From JAIBJN01 sp963847985 (GTDB lineage: Bacteria > Actinomycetota > Thermoleophilia > Gaiellales > Gaiellaceae), in contig CAWKBS010000002.1 in the NCBI GenBank assembly GCA_963847985.1, positions 124,001 to 188,000 on the forward strand: a stretch of 64,000 nucleotides of DNA. Reading direction: 5' to 3'. The position numbers and the translations under genes were made by a program. Below are positions 24,662 through 33,019 of the stretch, piece after piece (within the stretch, counting starts at the first letter, position 1; every line of letters starts with the position of its first letter). The notes under the pieces were generated by a model, which saw only the letters and a list, made by a program, of their open reading frames with translations, was not told the origin of the DNA and searched no databases.

Positions 24662-25647
24662 GCCCGAGCGCACGGTCGCCGTCGCCGGCCTCGGTGCCTG
24701 GGGCACGAACCTCGCGCGGAACTTCCACGAGCTGGCGCGACCTCGCGTAGGTCTGCGACTCGAACGCGGAGCGGCTCGAGGCGGCCGCGGACCCGCTACC
24801 CGTCCGCGCGCGCCACGTCGAGCTTCGACGAGGTGCTCGCCGACGAGGCTGTCGAGGCCGTGGTCGATCGCGACCCCGGTGCCGACGCACGCCGAGCTCG
24901 CGCGCAGGGCGCTCGCCGCCGGCAAGCACGTCTTCGTCGAGAAGCCGATGGCCATGGGCGGCGACGACGCCGAGGAGCTGGTCGCCCTGGCGGAGGAGCG
25001 CGGCCTCGCCCTCATGCCCGGCCACCTGCTTCTCTACCACCCGGCCGTGCTCAAGCTGAAGGAGCTGGTCGACGCGGGCGAGCTCGGCCAGGTGCTCTAC
25101 GTCTACGGCAACCGCCAGAACCTCGGCACGATCCGGCCCGACGAGAACGCGCTCTGGAGCCTGGGCGTCCACGACCTCTCGGTCATCCTCTTCCTGCTCG
25201 GCGAGGAGCCGAGCGAGCTGCTCGCGCGTGGGGAGTCGTTCCTGAAGCCGGGCGTCGAGGACGTCGTCTTCTGCCACCTGCGCTTCCCTTCCGGGAAGGC
25301 GGCGCACATGCACCTCTCCTGGCTCGACCCGCACAAGATGCGCCGGATGACGGTGGTCGGCACGGACAGGATGGCCGTCTTCGACGACATGGAGCTCGAC
25401 CGCAAGGTGACGGTCTACGACAGCGCCGCCGAGCCGTCGCTCGGCACCTACGGCGAGTGGAGCACGCGCATCGGGCGACGTCTACAGCCCGCGCGTCCCC
25501 AACGAGGAGCCGCTGCGGCTCGAGTGCGAGCACTTCCTCGCCTCGTCCGCGGGGACGGGGACCGCCTCGCTGCTGCGCGCGCCGGGCTCGCCGTCGTGCG
25601 CAGCGCTCGAGCAGCTCCAGGCCTCGCTCGAGCGAGAGCGCGTGTGA
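24649..25647 (+). CDS. wbpB: Gfo/Idh/MocA oxidoreductase, WbpB/WlbA-like, frame-broken
   Basis: NAD-dependent 3-dehydrogenase of a UDP-GlcNAc-uronic acid, by resemblance. Segments: VAVAGLGAWGTNLARNF (nucleotide loop), AVVIATPVPTHAELARRALAAGKHVFVEKPMA (EKP motif), HLLLYHPAVLKLKEL, YGNRQNLGTIRPDENALWSLGVHDLS. At least six frame breaks occur: about 24662, 24738, 24793, 24866, 25474 and a compensating pair near 25540-25605. A TAG at 24748-24750 stands where TGG (Trp) is expected. The ATG at 24649 overlaps the dehydrogenase stop. Most breaks are single extra bases, and net length stays divisible by three. The enzyme is probably intact in the organism. Confidence 0.8.
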
Positions 25648-26290
25648 GCGCGCAGATCGCCGAGACCGCGGTCGTCTACCCGGGCACGGTGCTCGGGAGA
25701 GGACGTCGTGATCGGCGACAACGCCGTCGTCGGAAAGCCGCCGACGCTCGGCGCCCGCTCGACCGCGCGCGGCGCCGAAGCTGCCCCCGCTCGTGGTCGG
25801 CGACGGGACGCGCCATCCTCGCCTGCGCCGTCGTTTTCGCCGGCAGCCGGCTCGGGAAGCGGCGTCATCGTCGGCGACCAGGCCTGCGTACGGGAGCGCT
25901 GCGACCTCGGCGACGGCGTCGTCGTCGGCCGCGGCTCGCTCGTCGAGAACGACACGACCGTGGGCGCCCGGACGACCATCCAGGCGAACGCGTACGTCAC
26001 CGCCTACTCGACCCTGGAGGAGGACGTCTTCGTCGCGCCCTGCGTCGTCACGACGAACGACAACTTCATGGGGCGAACCGAGGCGCGGCACGCCCTGCGC
26101 AAAGGCCCCACGATCCGCCGCGGCGCGCGAGTCGGCGGCGGAGCCGTGCTCCTCCCGGGGATCGAGATCGGGGAGGAGGCCTTCGTCGGGCGCCGGCGCG
26201 GTCGTCCTCGAGGACGTCCCGCCGCACGCGGTCGTCGTCGGCAACCCGGCACGCCGCATCCGCGACGTGTCCGCGGACGAGCTCCTCTAA
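25644..26290 (+). CDS. wbpD: Hexapeptide-repeat N-acetyltransferase, WbpD-like, frame-broken
   Basis: Left-handed beta-helix acyltransferase, expected to acetylate the 3-amino group of a UDP-sugar. It begins VSAQIAETAVVYPGTVLG, continues EDVVIGDNAVVGKPPTLG, GVIVGDQACVRERCDLGDGVVVGRGSLVENDTTVG and RTTIQANAYVTAYSTLEEDVFVAPCVVTTNDNFMGR, and ends AVVLEDVPPHAVVVGNPARRIRD. Five single-base insertions fit the breaks (near 25698, 25770, 25812, 25857, 26188), leaving 642 bases, 214 codons. GTG at 25644 overlaps the upstream TGA. An aminotransferase (WbpE) needed between the WbpB and WbpD steps is absent from the window. Confidence 0.8.
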
Positions 26291-27912
26291 CCGAACGCGA
26301 GCGTCGGCGGGGTCTCGACGCCGGAGGCGGAAGCGGTGTAGGCGCGATACTCGCCCGGCGCGAGCTCCACGCTCGCCCGCCACGTTCCGTCCTCGTGCGC
26401 GAGCGCGACCGCCACCGTCACCCACGAGCCGTCGTCGACCCGGCGCTGAACCTGGACGACGTCCCCGGCGCCGGCCCTACCGGTGGCGTTCCCCACTTCA
26501 ACCGCTGCGGCCGAAGCCGCGGCGACCCGGGACGACGCACCAGTGACCGCCACCGTGACGGCGGCGCCGGTCGCAGCCGGCGAGCTCAGCCGGTAGCGCG
26601 TCGTCACGCCCGGCCTCACGGTCACGTTGGCGCTGCCCCGGACGACCCGCAGGGTCACCCACGGGCCCGAGCCGACCTTCCGCTGGAGCTTGGTGTTCGC
26701 CAGGTTCCGCACGAGCACGCGCAGGGTCTTGGCCTGACCCTGCCGAACGCGCCCTCCCCCGGTCAGCCGCATGACGCCGACCGTGAACCAGGTCGAGCGC
26801 AGGCGGAGCACCGAGCGGAGCGCGGCCCCGGTGATCGTCTTGGCGCCGGGAGGCCCGGAGAGCGTCGCCTGCGCAGCCCGGCCGGAGCCGTTGCGCCGGG
26901 ACACGGTGAAGTCGACGATGGACCTCGGCGCCCGGCTGCCAAGCGCCCGCTTGAGGGCGATCGCCGACCAGACGCAGTCGCGGCCCGCGCCGGCGCAGTC
27001 GTCCTCGGCGTCGGTGGGGCCCCAGACGTGATGCGGCGAGATGGCGTCGAACTCGTCCACGACACCGACGAGATACGGAATCGCCGGCGGGCCCCACTCG
27101 TCCAAACGCGAGGCCGTCCGGCCGCCGGAGGTGGAGTGGTACACCGTCCAGGCGAGCGCGCCGCCCGAGCGGACGACCTGGCTCTGGGTCGCGTCCACCG
27201 CCGCGCTCGCGCGCGGGTCCTCGGCTCGCATGCCGCCGTAGACCTGGCTGCGCGTGTCGTCGTAGAGATCGAACCACTGGCCCGACTTGCGGCTGACGAG
27301 ACCGTATGTCCGCGCGACCACCGCCTGGGCCTTGAGCGCCTCCGGATGCCACGAGGCCGGCATCTCCCAGGCGACGACGCCCTTGACGTATTGCTCGAGC
27401 CCCACGTCGTTCACGGCGGAGACCAGGCCGCCCTGCGCACGAACGTTCAGGGACCCGCGGTAGCCGTTCCCGCCGAGGGTGAGCGGGGACGCGCCCGGGT
27501 CGAAGCGCACCGGCCCGACCAGCGTTCGCAGCTCCCCGTTCGCGCTCCGGATCAGCAGGTTGGCGCGCAGCGAGTGCGGCCCCGCGGCGAGGTTGAACGT
27601 GTTGCCGCCGGCGTCCGTGACAGTGAAGGCGGCGGCCGAGCCGATCGAGAGCCGGCTCACTCCGCTCGCCAGCAGGACGCGCACGCGGCCGACGCCCGCG
27701 TCGCCGAGCGTGGTGCCGGTGTAGTAGTGGTCGAGGATCCAGCGGTAGTCGCGGCCGGCGTCGCGCGCATAGCCGTGGGCCCCGTACTGCGCCAGACCGA
27801 GCCCGTGCCCCCAGCCCTTGCCCTTGATGACGAACGTCGCGGCAGGCCGAGCTGTCGCCGCGCACGTCAGTGCGACGACGAGGACGATGGCTGCTACGAG
27901 AACCCGACGCAT
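26287..27912 (-). CDS. Secreted SpoIID/LytB-domain protein
   Basis: A 541-residue exported protein: signal peptide (residues 1-24), then FVIKGKGWGHGLGLAQYGAHGYA and a SpoIID domain containing LEQYVKGVVAWEMPASWHPEALKAQAVVARTY and YHSTSGGRTA. SpoIID enzymes are lytic transglycosylases acting on stripped glycan during spore engulfment, but homologues are widespread in non-spore-forming actinobacteria, where the role is cell-wall remodelling. The catalytic-type Glu in AWEMPASWHPEALKAQ is present. The last ~140 residues form beta-rich repeats of an Ig-like or wall-binding kind. Its stop overlaps the acetyltransferase stop by two bases. Confidence 0.87.
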   Translation of the reverse strand: MRRVLVAAIVLVVALTCAATARPAATFVIKGKGWGHGLGLAQYGAHGYARDAGRDYRWILDHYYTGTTLGDAGVGRVRVLLASGVSRLSIGSAAAFTVTDAGGNTFNLAAGPHSLRANLLIRSANGELRTLVGPVRFDPGASPLTLGGNGYRGSLNVRAQGGLVSAVNDVGLEQYVKGVVAWEMPASWHPEALKAQAVVARTYGLVSRKSGQWFDLYDDTRSQVYGGMRAEDPRASAAVDATQSQVVRSGGALAWTVYHSTSGGRTASRLDEWGPPAIPYLVGVVDEFDAISPHHVWGPTDAEDDCAGAGRDCVWSAIALKRALGSRAPRSIVDFTVSRRNGSGRAAQATLSGPPGAKTITGAALRSVLRLRSTWFTVGVMRLTGGGRVRQGQAKTLRVLVRNLANTKLQRKVGSGPWVTLRVVRGSANVTVRPGVTTRYRLSSPAATGAAVTVAVTGASSRVAAASAAAVEVGNATGRAGAGDVVQVQRRVDDGSWVTVAVALAHEDGTWRASVELAPGEYRAYTASASGVETPPTLAFG

Positions 27913-28003
27913 GGCCGCTAGAGACCCCTATCGACCCCAAGGGTACGCAAGCCCAGTAAGGATTGCATGAAGCATCCGACGTTTGGACGCCCCGAATCCT
28001 CGG

Positions 28004-28009
28004 TAGGAC
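28004..28009 (+). promoter_or_regulatory. Near-consensus -10 hexamer before the Ser/Thr kinase
   Basis: TAGGAC six bases before GTG 28016. The last base is C rather than T. No Shine-Dalgarno sequence is seen in the 103-base divergent gap. Confidence 0.35.
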
Positions 28010-28015
28010 GGCTGG

Positions 28016-29398
28016 GTGGCGGCAGGGAAGACGATCCTGCCCGACCGGTACGAGGAGCCGAGGCTCATCGGCCGCGGCGGCATGGGCGAGATCTACCTCG
28101 CCCGCGATCGCGTGCTCGGCCGGACCGTCGCAGTCAAGCTGCTCGCAGAGCGGCTCGCCGAGGAGCCGGAGCTCAGGGAGCGCTTCCGTCGCGAGGCGCT
28201 GACGGCGGCGAGGCTCTCCGGCGAGCAGCACGTCGTCACCGTCTACGACGTCGGCGAGCACGCCGGGAGGCCCTTCACGGTGATGGAGTACCTCCCCGGC
28301 GGGACGCTGGCCGAGCGGGCGCAGGGCCGGCCGGTCGAGCCGCAGCAGGCGCTCGGCTGGCTCGAGCAGGCGGCTGCCGCGCTCGACGCGGCCCACCGCA
28401 AAGGCGTCGTCCACCGCGACGTCAAGCCGGCCAACCTGCTCTTCGACGGTACCGACCGACTGCAGGTCGTCGACTTCGGGATCGCCCGGGTGACGGACGA
28501 CACCCTGGGCATGACCGCGCCGGGGACGATCCTCGGCACGGCCGGCTACCTGGCGCCCGAGCAGGCGCTCGGCCGGGAGACGACCGCCGCGAGCGACCGC
28601 TACGCGCTGGCCGTGGTCGCATACGAGCTCCTCACGGGCCGGCGGCCGTTCGCCCGCGGCTCGGAGACCGCCGAGGCGGCGGCGCAGATCCACGACCCCG
28701 TCCCGCCCGCGTCGGAGCGAGCCGGCTGGCTCCCGCCGCAGGTCGACGGCGTCTTCGCCCACGCCCTCGCCAAGAGCCCCGAGCACCGCTACCCGTCCGC
28801 CGCCGCCTTCGTGGGGTCGTTGCGGGAGGCGCTGCGCGGCGTCCAGGCGCCTTCGCACCGGTACTCGAGCCGGCGGCGGAGCCCGCTCCCGGCGCTCGCT
28901 CTCGCCGGCGCGGTCCTGCTCACGGCGGCCGGGCTCGCCGCCGCGCTTCTCGCCACCCGCGGCGGCGGAGCCGCGCCCTCCGCCCAGGCCGACGGGCAGA
29001 CGGTGACCCGGCAGGTGACGGTCGCGGGCGGCGCGACGACGGTCGTCGAGACCGTGACCCAGGCGGCCCCCGCTCCCGGCCCCGCCCCGCGCGCCGCCGT
29101 CGGCCCCGAGCAGGCCGCCGAGCTGAACAACGAGGCCTTCGGCCTGATGCAGGAGGGCCGCTGGGAGGAGGCACTCCCGCTCCTCGAGCAAGCCGTCCCC
29201 GCGCTGAAGCGGACGTACTCGGCCGGCTTTCCCTCCGAGGCCTACGCCGAGTACAACCTCGGCCGGACGCTCGAGGCGCTCGGCCGCTGTCCGGAGGCCC
29301 GCCGCCACCTGCGCCGCTCCGAGCGGCTCCAGGGGGAGCGCGACGAGATCACCTCGGCGCTGGAGCGCTGCAGCCCCGGGGACGAGGAGGACGACTAG
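28016..29398 (+). CDS. PknB-like transmembrane Ser/Thr protein kinase with extracellular TPR region
   Basis: A 460-residue receptor-type kinase. Kinase domain at residues ~10-270: glycine loop IGRGGMGEIYLARD, VAVKLL lysine, catalytic HRDVKPANLL, DFGIARV and GTAGYLAPEQ. A basic stretch leads into one membrane helix (about 291-315), followed by an Ala/Pro/Thr linker and a C-terminal TPR-like part (AELNNEAFGLMQEGRWEEALPLLEQA...YNLGRTLEALGRCPEA). PASTA repeats of true PknB are absent. GTG 28016 matches the usual short leader before DRYE. It shares a CTAG stop with convergent rmlB. Phosphorylation targets unknown. Confidence 0.9.
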   Translation: MAAGKTILPDRYEEPRLIGRGGMGEIYLARDRVLGRTVAVKLLAERLAEEPELRERFRREALTAARLSGEQHVVTVYDVGEHAGRPFTVMEYLPGGTLAERAQGRPVEPQQALGWLEQAAAALDAAHRKGVVHRDVKPANLLFDGTDRLQVVDFGIARVTDDTLGMTAPGTILGTAGYLAPEQALGRETTAASDRYALAVVAYELLTGRRPFARGSETAEAAAQIHDPVPPASERAGWLPPQVDGVFAHALAKSPEHRYPSAAAFVGSLREALRGVQAPSHRYSSRRRSPLPALALAGAVLLTAAGLAAALLATRGGGAAPSAQADGQTVTRQVTVAGGATTVVETVTQAAPAPGPAPRAAVGPEQAAELNNEAFGLMQEGRWEEALPLLEQAVPALKRTYSAGFPSEAYAEYNLGRTLEALGRCPEARRHLRRSERLQGERDEITSALERCSPGDEEDD

Positions 29399-30417
29399 GC
29401 GAGCCGCTCGGCGTACTGGCGCCGGTAGTAGTCGGCGTACTCGCCCGACTTGATCGGCTCCCACCAGGCGCGGTTGCCGCGGTACCACTCGACGGTCTCG
29501 GCGAGCCCCTCCTCGAAGGTTCGCCGCGGCGTCCAGCCGAGCGCCTCGAGCTTCGAGGAGTCCAGGGAGTAGCGGCGGTCGTGCCCCGGGCGGTCGGTGA
29601 CGTGGCGGACCAGCGCCGGGTCGGCGCCCGTCAGCTCGACGATGAGGCGCGTGATCTCGATGTTCTCGCGCTCGTTGCCGCCGCCGACGTTGTAGGCCTC
29701 GCCCGGCTCGCCCTCGCGGAGGACGTGCTCGATCCCGGCGCAGTGGTCCTCGACGTGCAGCCAGTCGCGGATCTGGCGGCCGTCGCCGTAGACCGGCAGC
29801 GGCTCGCCGTCGAGCGCGTTCGTGACGAAGAGGGGGACGAGCTTCTCCGGGTACTGGCTCGGCCCGTAGGTGTTGGAGCCGCGCGTGATCGATGCGTTGA
29901 CGCCGAAGGTGCGCACGTAGGCGGGGATGTGCAGGTCGCCCGCCGCCTTGGCGACGCTGTACGGGCTCGAGGGGCTGACCGGGTCGGTTTCCCGGGAGGA
30001 GCCGCCGGCCTCGAGATCGCCGTAGACCTCGTCGGTCGAGACCTGGACATAGCGCGCGCCCGTGCGCCGCACCTCCTCCAGCAGCACCTGCGTCCCGAAG
30101 AACTCGGTGCGCCCGAAGTCCGTGGCACCGAGGATCGACCGGTCGACGTGCGTCTCGGCGGCAAAGTTCACGATCGCGTCGCAGCCCGCCGCGGCCCGCG
30201 CTACCGCCTCGGGATCGGCGATGTCGCCCACCTGGAGCTCGGCATCGATGCCGTCCAGGTTCTCCTTCCGGCCCGAGTACGTCAGCTTGTCGAGCACGAC
30301 GACGTCCTCGCCGGCCGCGGCGAGACGCTTCACGAAATGGCTGCCGATGAACCCGCAGCCGCCGGTGACGAGGACGCGCACGTCACTGATCGTAGTCGGC
30401 GTGCCATTTGTGTCCAT
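29395..30417 (-). CDS. rmlB: dTDP-glucose 4,6-dehydratase
   Basis: Second step of dTDP-L-rhamnose synthesis; NAD-bound extended SDR. VLVTGGCGFIGSHFVKRL is the nucleotide loop, with KLTYSGRKENLD, FAAETHVDRSI, VSTDEVYGDL, YSVAKAAGDL (Y-x3-K) and PVYGDGRQIRDWLHVEDH. The ATG at 30417 gives 340 residues with a 12-residue extension; GTG at 30381 would begin at the classic MRVLVTGG and is an equally good start. Last gene of rmlA-C-D-B, 45 bases after rmlD. Confidence 0.95.
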   Translation of the reverse strand: MDTNGTPTTISDVRVLVTGGCGFIGSHFVKRLAAAGEDVVVLDKLTYSGRKENLDGIDAELQVGDIADPEAVARAAAGCDAIVNFAAETHVDRSILGATDFGRTEFFGTQVLLEEVRRTGARYVQVSTDEVYGDLEAGGSSRETDPVSPSSPYSVAKAAGDLHIPAYVRTFGVNASITRGSNTYGPSQYPEKLVPLFVTNALDGEPLPVYGDGRQIRDWLHVEDHCAGIEHVLREGEPGEAYNVGGGNERENIEITRLIVELTGADPALVRHVTDRPGHDRRYSLDSSKLEALGWTPRRTFEEGLAETVEWYRGNRAWWEPIKSGEYADYYRRQYAERLA

Positions 30418-30462
30418 GCCTGAGGCGACGATCGACGTCGAGCCCGGACTCGCCCGTTGCTC

Positions 30463-31284
30463 CTAGGCGGCCGCCGGGATGCGGGCAAGGCACGCGCGCA
30501 GGCCCTCGCGCCAGTGCGGGAGCCGCGGGGCGCCCTCGCGCTCGCTGCGGAGCACCGAGTACGCCGGGCGCGGCGCCGGGCGGCCCAGCTCCTCCGTGCT
30601 GATGGGCATGACCCGGCAGTCGAGGCCGGCCTCCTCGAAGATCGCGACGGCGAACTCGGCCCACGTGCAGTCACCGTCGGCCGCCACGTGCCAGACGCCG
30701 CCCGGCAGCGCGACCAGCTCCCGCGTCGCCGCCGCCAGGTGGCCGACGTACGTGGGGCAGCCGCGCTGGTCGTCGACGACGCTCACCTCGTCGCGCTCGG
30801 CGCCGAGCCGGAGCATCGTCCGCACGAAGTTGTGCCCGGTCCAGCCGAAGAGCCACGAGCTGCGGACGATCCAGCCGTCGCGCACCTCGGTCTCGCCGAG
30901 GAGCTTCGTGCGCCCGTACGCGCCCTGCGGCGCCGGCTCGTCGGACTCGACGTACGGCTCCCGCTTCGAGCCGTCGAAGACGTAGTCCGAGGAGTAGTAG
31001 ACGACCGGCGCACCCAGAGCCACGACATTCCGGGTGCCGGCGGCGTTGACCCGCAGCGCGCCCGCCTCGTCCGCTTCGGCCCCGTCCACGTCGGTCCAGG
31101 CGGCGGCGTGGAGCACGAGCCCGGGGACGTAGCCGAGCTCGATCGGCTCCGCGACGTCGAGATCGGCGCGCGTGCGGGCGTCGGCCTCGGGGAAGGCGTC
31201 CCGGAGCGCGGCGCCGAGCTGGCCGCCCGCGCCCGTTACGAGGACGCGTCCCGCTCGGAGAGGATCGGGGTGTCCGTGCTCCAC
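30463..31284 (-). CDS. rmlD: dTDP-4-dehydrorhamnose reductase
   Basis: Final step to dTDP-L-rhamnose, NADPH-dependent. 273 residues: GRVLVTGAGGQLGAAL, LHAAAWTDVDGAEAD, YYSSDYVFDGSKREPYVESD, YGRTKLLGETEV (Y-x3-K), FVRTMLRLG and DDQRGCPTYVGHLA. No start codon lies between the Rossmann loop and GTG 31284, so the gene overlaps rmlC by 49 bases. The overlap is long but both frames show their family sequences up to it. Arrangement A-C-D-B with overlaps implies one transcript from the rmlA promoter. Confidence 0.93.
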   Translation of the reverse strand: MEHGHPDPLRAGRVLVTGAGGQLGAALRDAFPEADARTRADLDVAEPIELGYVPGLVLHAAAWTDVDGAEADEAGALRVNAAGTRNVVALGAPVVYYSSDYVFDGSKREPYVESDEPAPQGAYGRTKLLGETEVRDGWIVRSSWLFGWTGHNFVRTMLRLGAERDEVSVVDDQRGCPTYVGHLAAATRELVALPGGVWHVAADGDCTWAEFAVAIFEEAGLDCRVMPISTEELGRPAPRPAYSVLRSEREGAPRLPHWREGLRACLARIPAAA

Positions 31285-31697
31285 AGGTGCTTGACGCGCG
31301 GGTCGTCCCAGGGGATCCCCTGCTCGTCCGGGTCGGCCGGGTCGTACTCGCGGGTGACGTGGTAGCAGAAGACGAGGTCCGTCAGGGCCTCGAAGCCGTG
31401 CGCGTGCCGGCCGGGCACGTACACGGCGACCGAGTTGTCCTCGCCGATGTCCGCCGTGAACGTCTCGTCCGTCTCCCTGTCGAGAACGACCACCCGGGCC
31501 ATGCCGGTCAGGCACGCGAAGAGGTCGTCCTGCCCGCGCTCGTGGTAGTGGAGGCCCCGGATCACGCCCTGTCGCGAGAAGGAGACGTTCGTCTGCACCG
31601 TGCGATGCGGAAGGAGGCTCTCGCGCCGCACTTCCACGAACCAGCCGCGCTCGTCGCTGAAGACGCGCAGCGGCAGCAGTTGGATCCCGGAGATCAC
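31236..31697 (-). CDS. rmlC: dTDP-4-dehydrorhamnose 3,5-epimerase (RmlC-like cupin)
   Basis: A 153-residue cupin: DERGWFVEVRRESLL, QTNVSFSRQGVIRGLHYHERGQDDLFACLTGMARVVVLD, VYVPGRHAHGFEALTDLVFCYHVT and DPDEQGIPWDDP. The RGLHYH histidine and the HGF segment are the family hallmarks. It is shorter than the ~180-200 residue norm, lacking part of the C-terminal region. GTG start overlaps the rmlA stop as GTGA. Catalyses double epimerisation in the rhamnose pathway; the operon context supports this over other sugar epimerases. Confidence 0.92.
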   Translation of the reverse strand: MISGIQLLPLRVFSDERGWFVEVRRESLLPHRTVQTNVSFSRQGVIRGLHYHERGQDDLFACLTGMARVVVLDRETDETFTADIGEDNSVAVYVPGRHAHGFEALTDLVFCYHVTREYDPADPDEQGIPWDDPRVKHLWSTDTPILSERDASS

Positions 31698-32494
31698 GCG
31701 GGCCCGTTCGCCCCCGTCTCGTCGATGAGGTTCCCGATGAGCCCGAGCGCCTCGTGCGTCCCCGCGTCGCGCCACCAGCCGCCGACCCGAGCCGCGCGGA
31801 GCCGCCCCTGCCCGGCGTACGCGCGGTTGACGTCGGTGATCTCGAGCTCGCCGCGACTGGACGGGGCAAGCCCGCGGATGATCTCGAACACGTCCGTCGG
31901 GTAGCAGTAGAGGCCCACGACCGCGTCGCTGGAGGGAGGCTCGTCGTAGCGGGTATCCACCACGCCGGCCTTCTCGACGACGTCGGTGATCCCGCCGCCC
32001 TCGCCGTAGACGACCACGCCGAAGCGCTCGGGGTCGGGCACCTCCTTGACGAAGATGAGCGCTCCGTCGGGCTCCGCGGCCCAGGTGCGCACTGCGTCGG
32101 CCTCGGCGAGCTCGAAGATGTTGTCGCCGAGGCAGACCACCAGGCTCTCGCCGCCTGCAAAGCTCTCGGCCATGCCCACGACCTGGGCGATTCCGCCGGG
32201 CTCGGTCTGCACTTTGTAGGTGAGGTCCAGGTCGAACAGGAGGCCGTCGCCGTTGCGCTCCCGAACACGGCCGTCGCCGAGCAGGTCGATGAAGTCGCCG
32301 GCGTGGCCTTGGCCGGTGACGATCAGCACGTCCCGGATCCCCAGCCGCTGCATGAGCTGCAGCGGGTAGTACACCATCGGCCAGCGCCCGACCGGCAGCA
32401 GGTGCTTGTTCGTGATCCGCGTCAGCTCCTGGAGGCGCGTTGCCTCCCCGCCTGCGCAGATCAGGCCCCGCGCGCGGATGCCGCTGGCCTCCAT
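31694..32494 (-). CDS. rmlA: Glucose-1-phosphate thymidylyltransferase
   Basis: First enzyme of dTDP-rhamnose synthesis. 266 residues: GLICAGGEATRLQELTRITNKHLLPVGRWPMVYYPL is the nucleotide-binding loop (GGEATRL instead of the more common GGSGTRL), then CLGDNIF, VKEVPDPERFGVV, GLYCYPTDVFEI and ELEITDVNRAY, WWRDAGTHEAL. The Glu-Ala change in the loop and the slightly short length resemble the thymidylyltransferase branch found outside classical rmlA, so a related sugar-1-phosphate cannot be excluded. A TACCAT-N10-ATG promoter and a palindrome lie just upstream. Confidence 0.93.
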   Translation of the reverse strand: MEASGIRARGLICAGGEATRLQELTRITNKHLLPVGRWPMVYYPLQLMQRLGIRDVLIVTGQGHAGDFIDLLGDGRVRERNGDGLLFDLDLTYKVQTEPGGIAQVVGMAESFAGGESLVVCLGDNIFELAEADAVRTWAAEPDGALIFVKEVPDPERFGVVVYGEGGGITDVVEKAGVVDTRYDEPPSSDAVVGLYCYPTDVFEIIRGLAPSSRGELEITDVNRAYAGQGRLRAARVGGWWRDAGTHEALGLIGNLIDETGANGPA

Positions 32495-32504
32495 GACGGC
32501 TCGG

Positions 32505-32520
32505 ATGGTAGTCGACTACC
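32505..32520 (-). promoter_or_regulatory. Promoter and perfect palindrome in front of rmlA
   Basis: GGTAGTCGACTACC (32507-32520) is a perfect 14-bp palindrome. On the minus strand its end forms TACCAT (32505-32510), ten bases before ATG 32494, so a bound repressor would cover the -10 element. The palindrome also contains the macro-domain gene's TAG stop. Confidence 0.4.
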
Positions 32521-33007
32521 GAGCCAGGGCGGCGCTGAAGGCCGCCTCGGCCTCGTCGCCGTACACGGCGAAGACGACGCGCTCGAGCCCCGCCGGCTCG
32601 TACGCCCGCGCCTCGCCGACCATGATGGCGGCGCACTCGTCGAGCGAGAAGCCGCCGACTCCCGTGCCGAAAGCTGGGAGCGCCAGCGAGCGGGCGCCGA
32701 CCTCGTCGGCCACCTCGAGCACCCGCCGGGTCGCCCGCGCGATCGTCTCGGCGTCCGTGCGCAGGTCCTGGCCCATGACCGCGCCGTGGATGACGTGCTG
32801 CGCCGGCAGGCTCCCCGCCGACGTGGCGACGGCGTCACCGATCTCGATCGGGCCCTTCGCCATCGCCTCGCGCTCGATCTCGTCGCCGCCGGCGCCCTTG
32901 ATCGCCCCCGCGACGCCCGCGCCCATCCAGAGCTGGTCGTTCGCAGCGTTCGCGATCGCGTCCACCTCGAGCTCGGCGATGTTGCCTTCCATGACCTCCA
33001 GCTCCAC
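32516..33007 (-). CDS. Macro-domain protein (ADP-ribose family)
   Basis: A 163-residue single macro domain. AIANAANDQLWMGAGVAGAIKGAGG carries the Asn-Ala-Ala-Asn and Gly-rich phosphate loop; ALPAFGTGVGGFSLDECA forms the second ADP-ribose loop. Bacterial members remove ADP-ribose from proteins or hydrolyse O-acetyl-ADP-ribose. It is transcribed towards rmlA and follows the MMPL gene by nine bases, but has its own TAGGCT-N6-GTG promoter, so expression need not depend on MMPL. No sirtuin or ADP-ribosyltransferase is nearby. Confidence 0.9.
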   Translation of the reverse strand: MELEVMEGNIAELEVDAIANAANDQLWMGAGVAGAIKGAGGDEIEREAMAKGPIEIGDAVATSAGSLPAQHVIHGAVMGQDLRTDAETIARATRRVLEVADEVGARSLALPAFGTGVGGFSLDECAAIMVGEARAYEPAGLERVVFAVYGDEAEAAFSAALAR

Positions 33008-33013
33008 GCGGCC

Positions 33014-33019
33014 AGCCTA
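33014..33019 (-). promoter_or_regulatory. -10 hexamer for a leaderless macro-domain transcript
   Basis: TAGGCT on the minus strand, six bases before GTG 33007. Its first three bases are the MMPL stop codon TAG, so the promoter is embedded in the end of the upstream gene. Confidence 0.45.

Noticed and set aside
24748..24750. TAG read-through or recoding in the WbpB-like gene
   Set aside because: No recoding signal is visible and the codon sits amid several single-base errors; a misread TGG is simpler.
22980..26290. Decayed sugar-gene cluster (pseudogenes)
   Set aside because: Motifs are intact on both sides of every break, net lengths remain divisible by three after removing inserted bases, and only one in-frame stop is seen. 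Sequence error explains it better.
26287..27912. Evidence that the organism forms endospores
   Set aside because: SpoIID-domain proteins are widespread in non-sporulating actinobacteria and no other sporulation gene is present.
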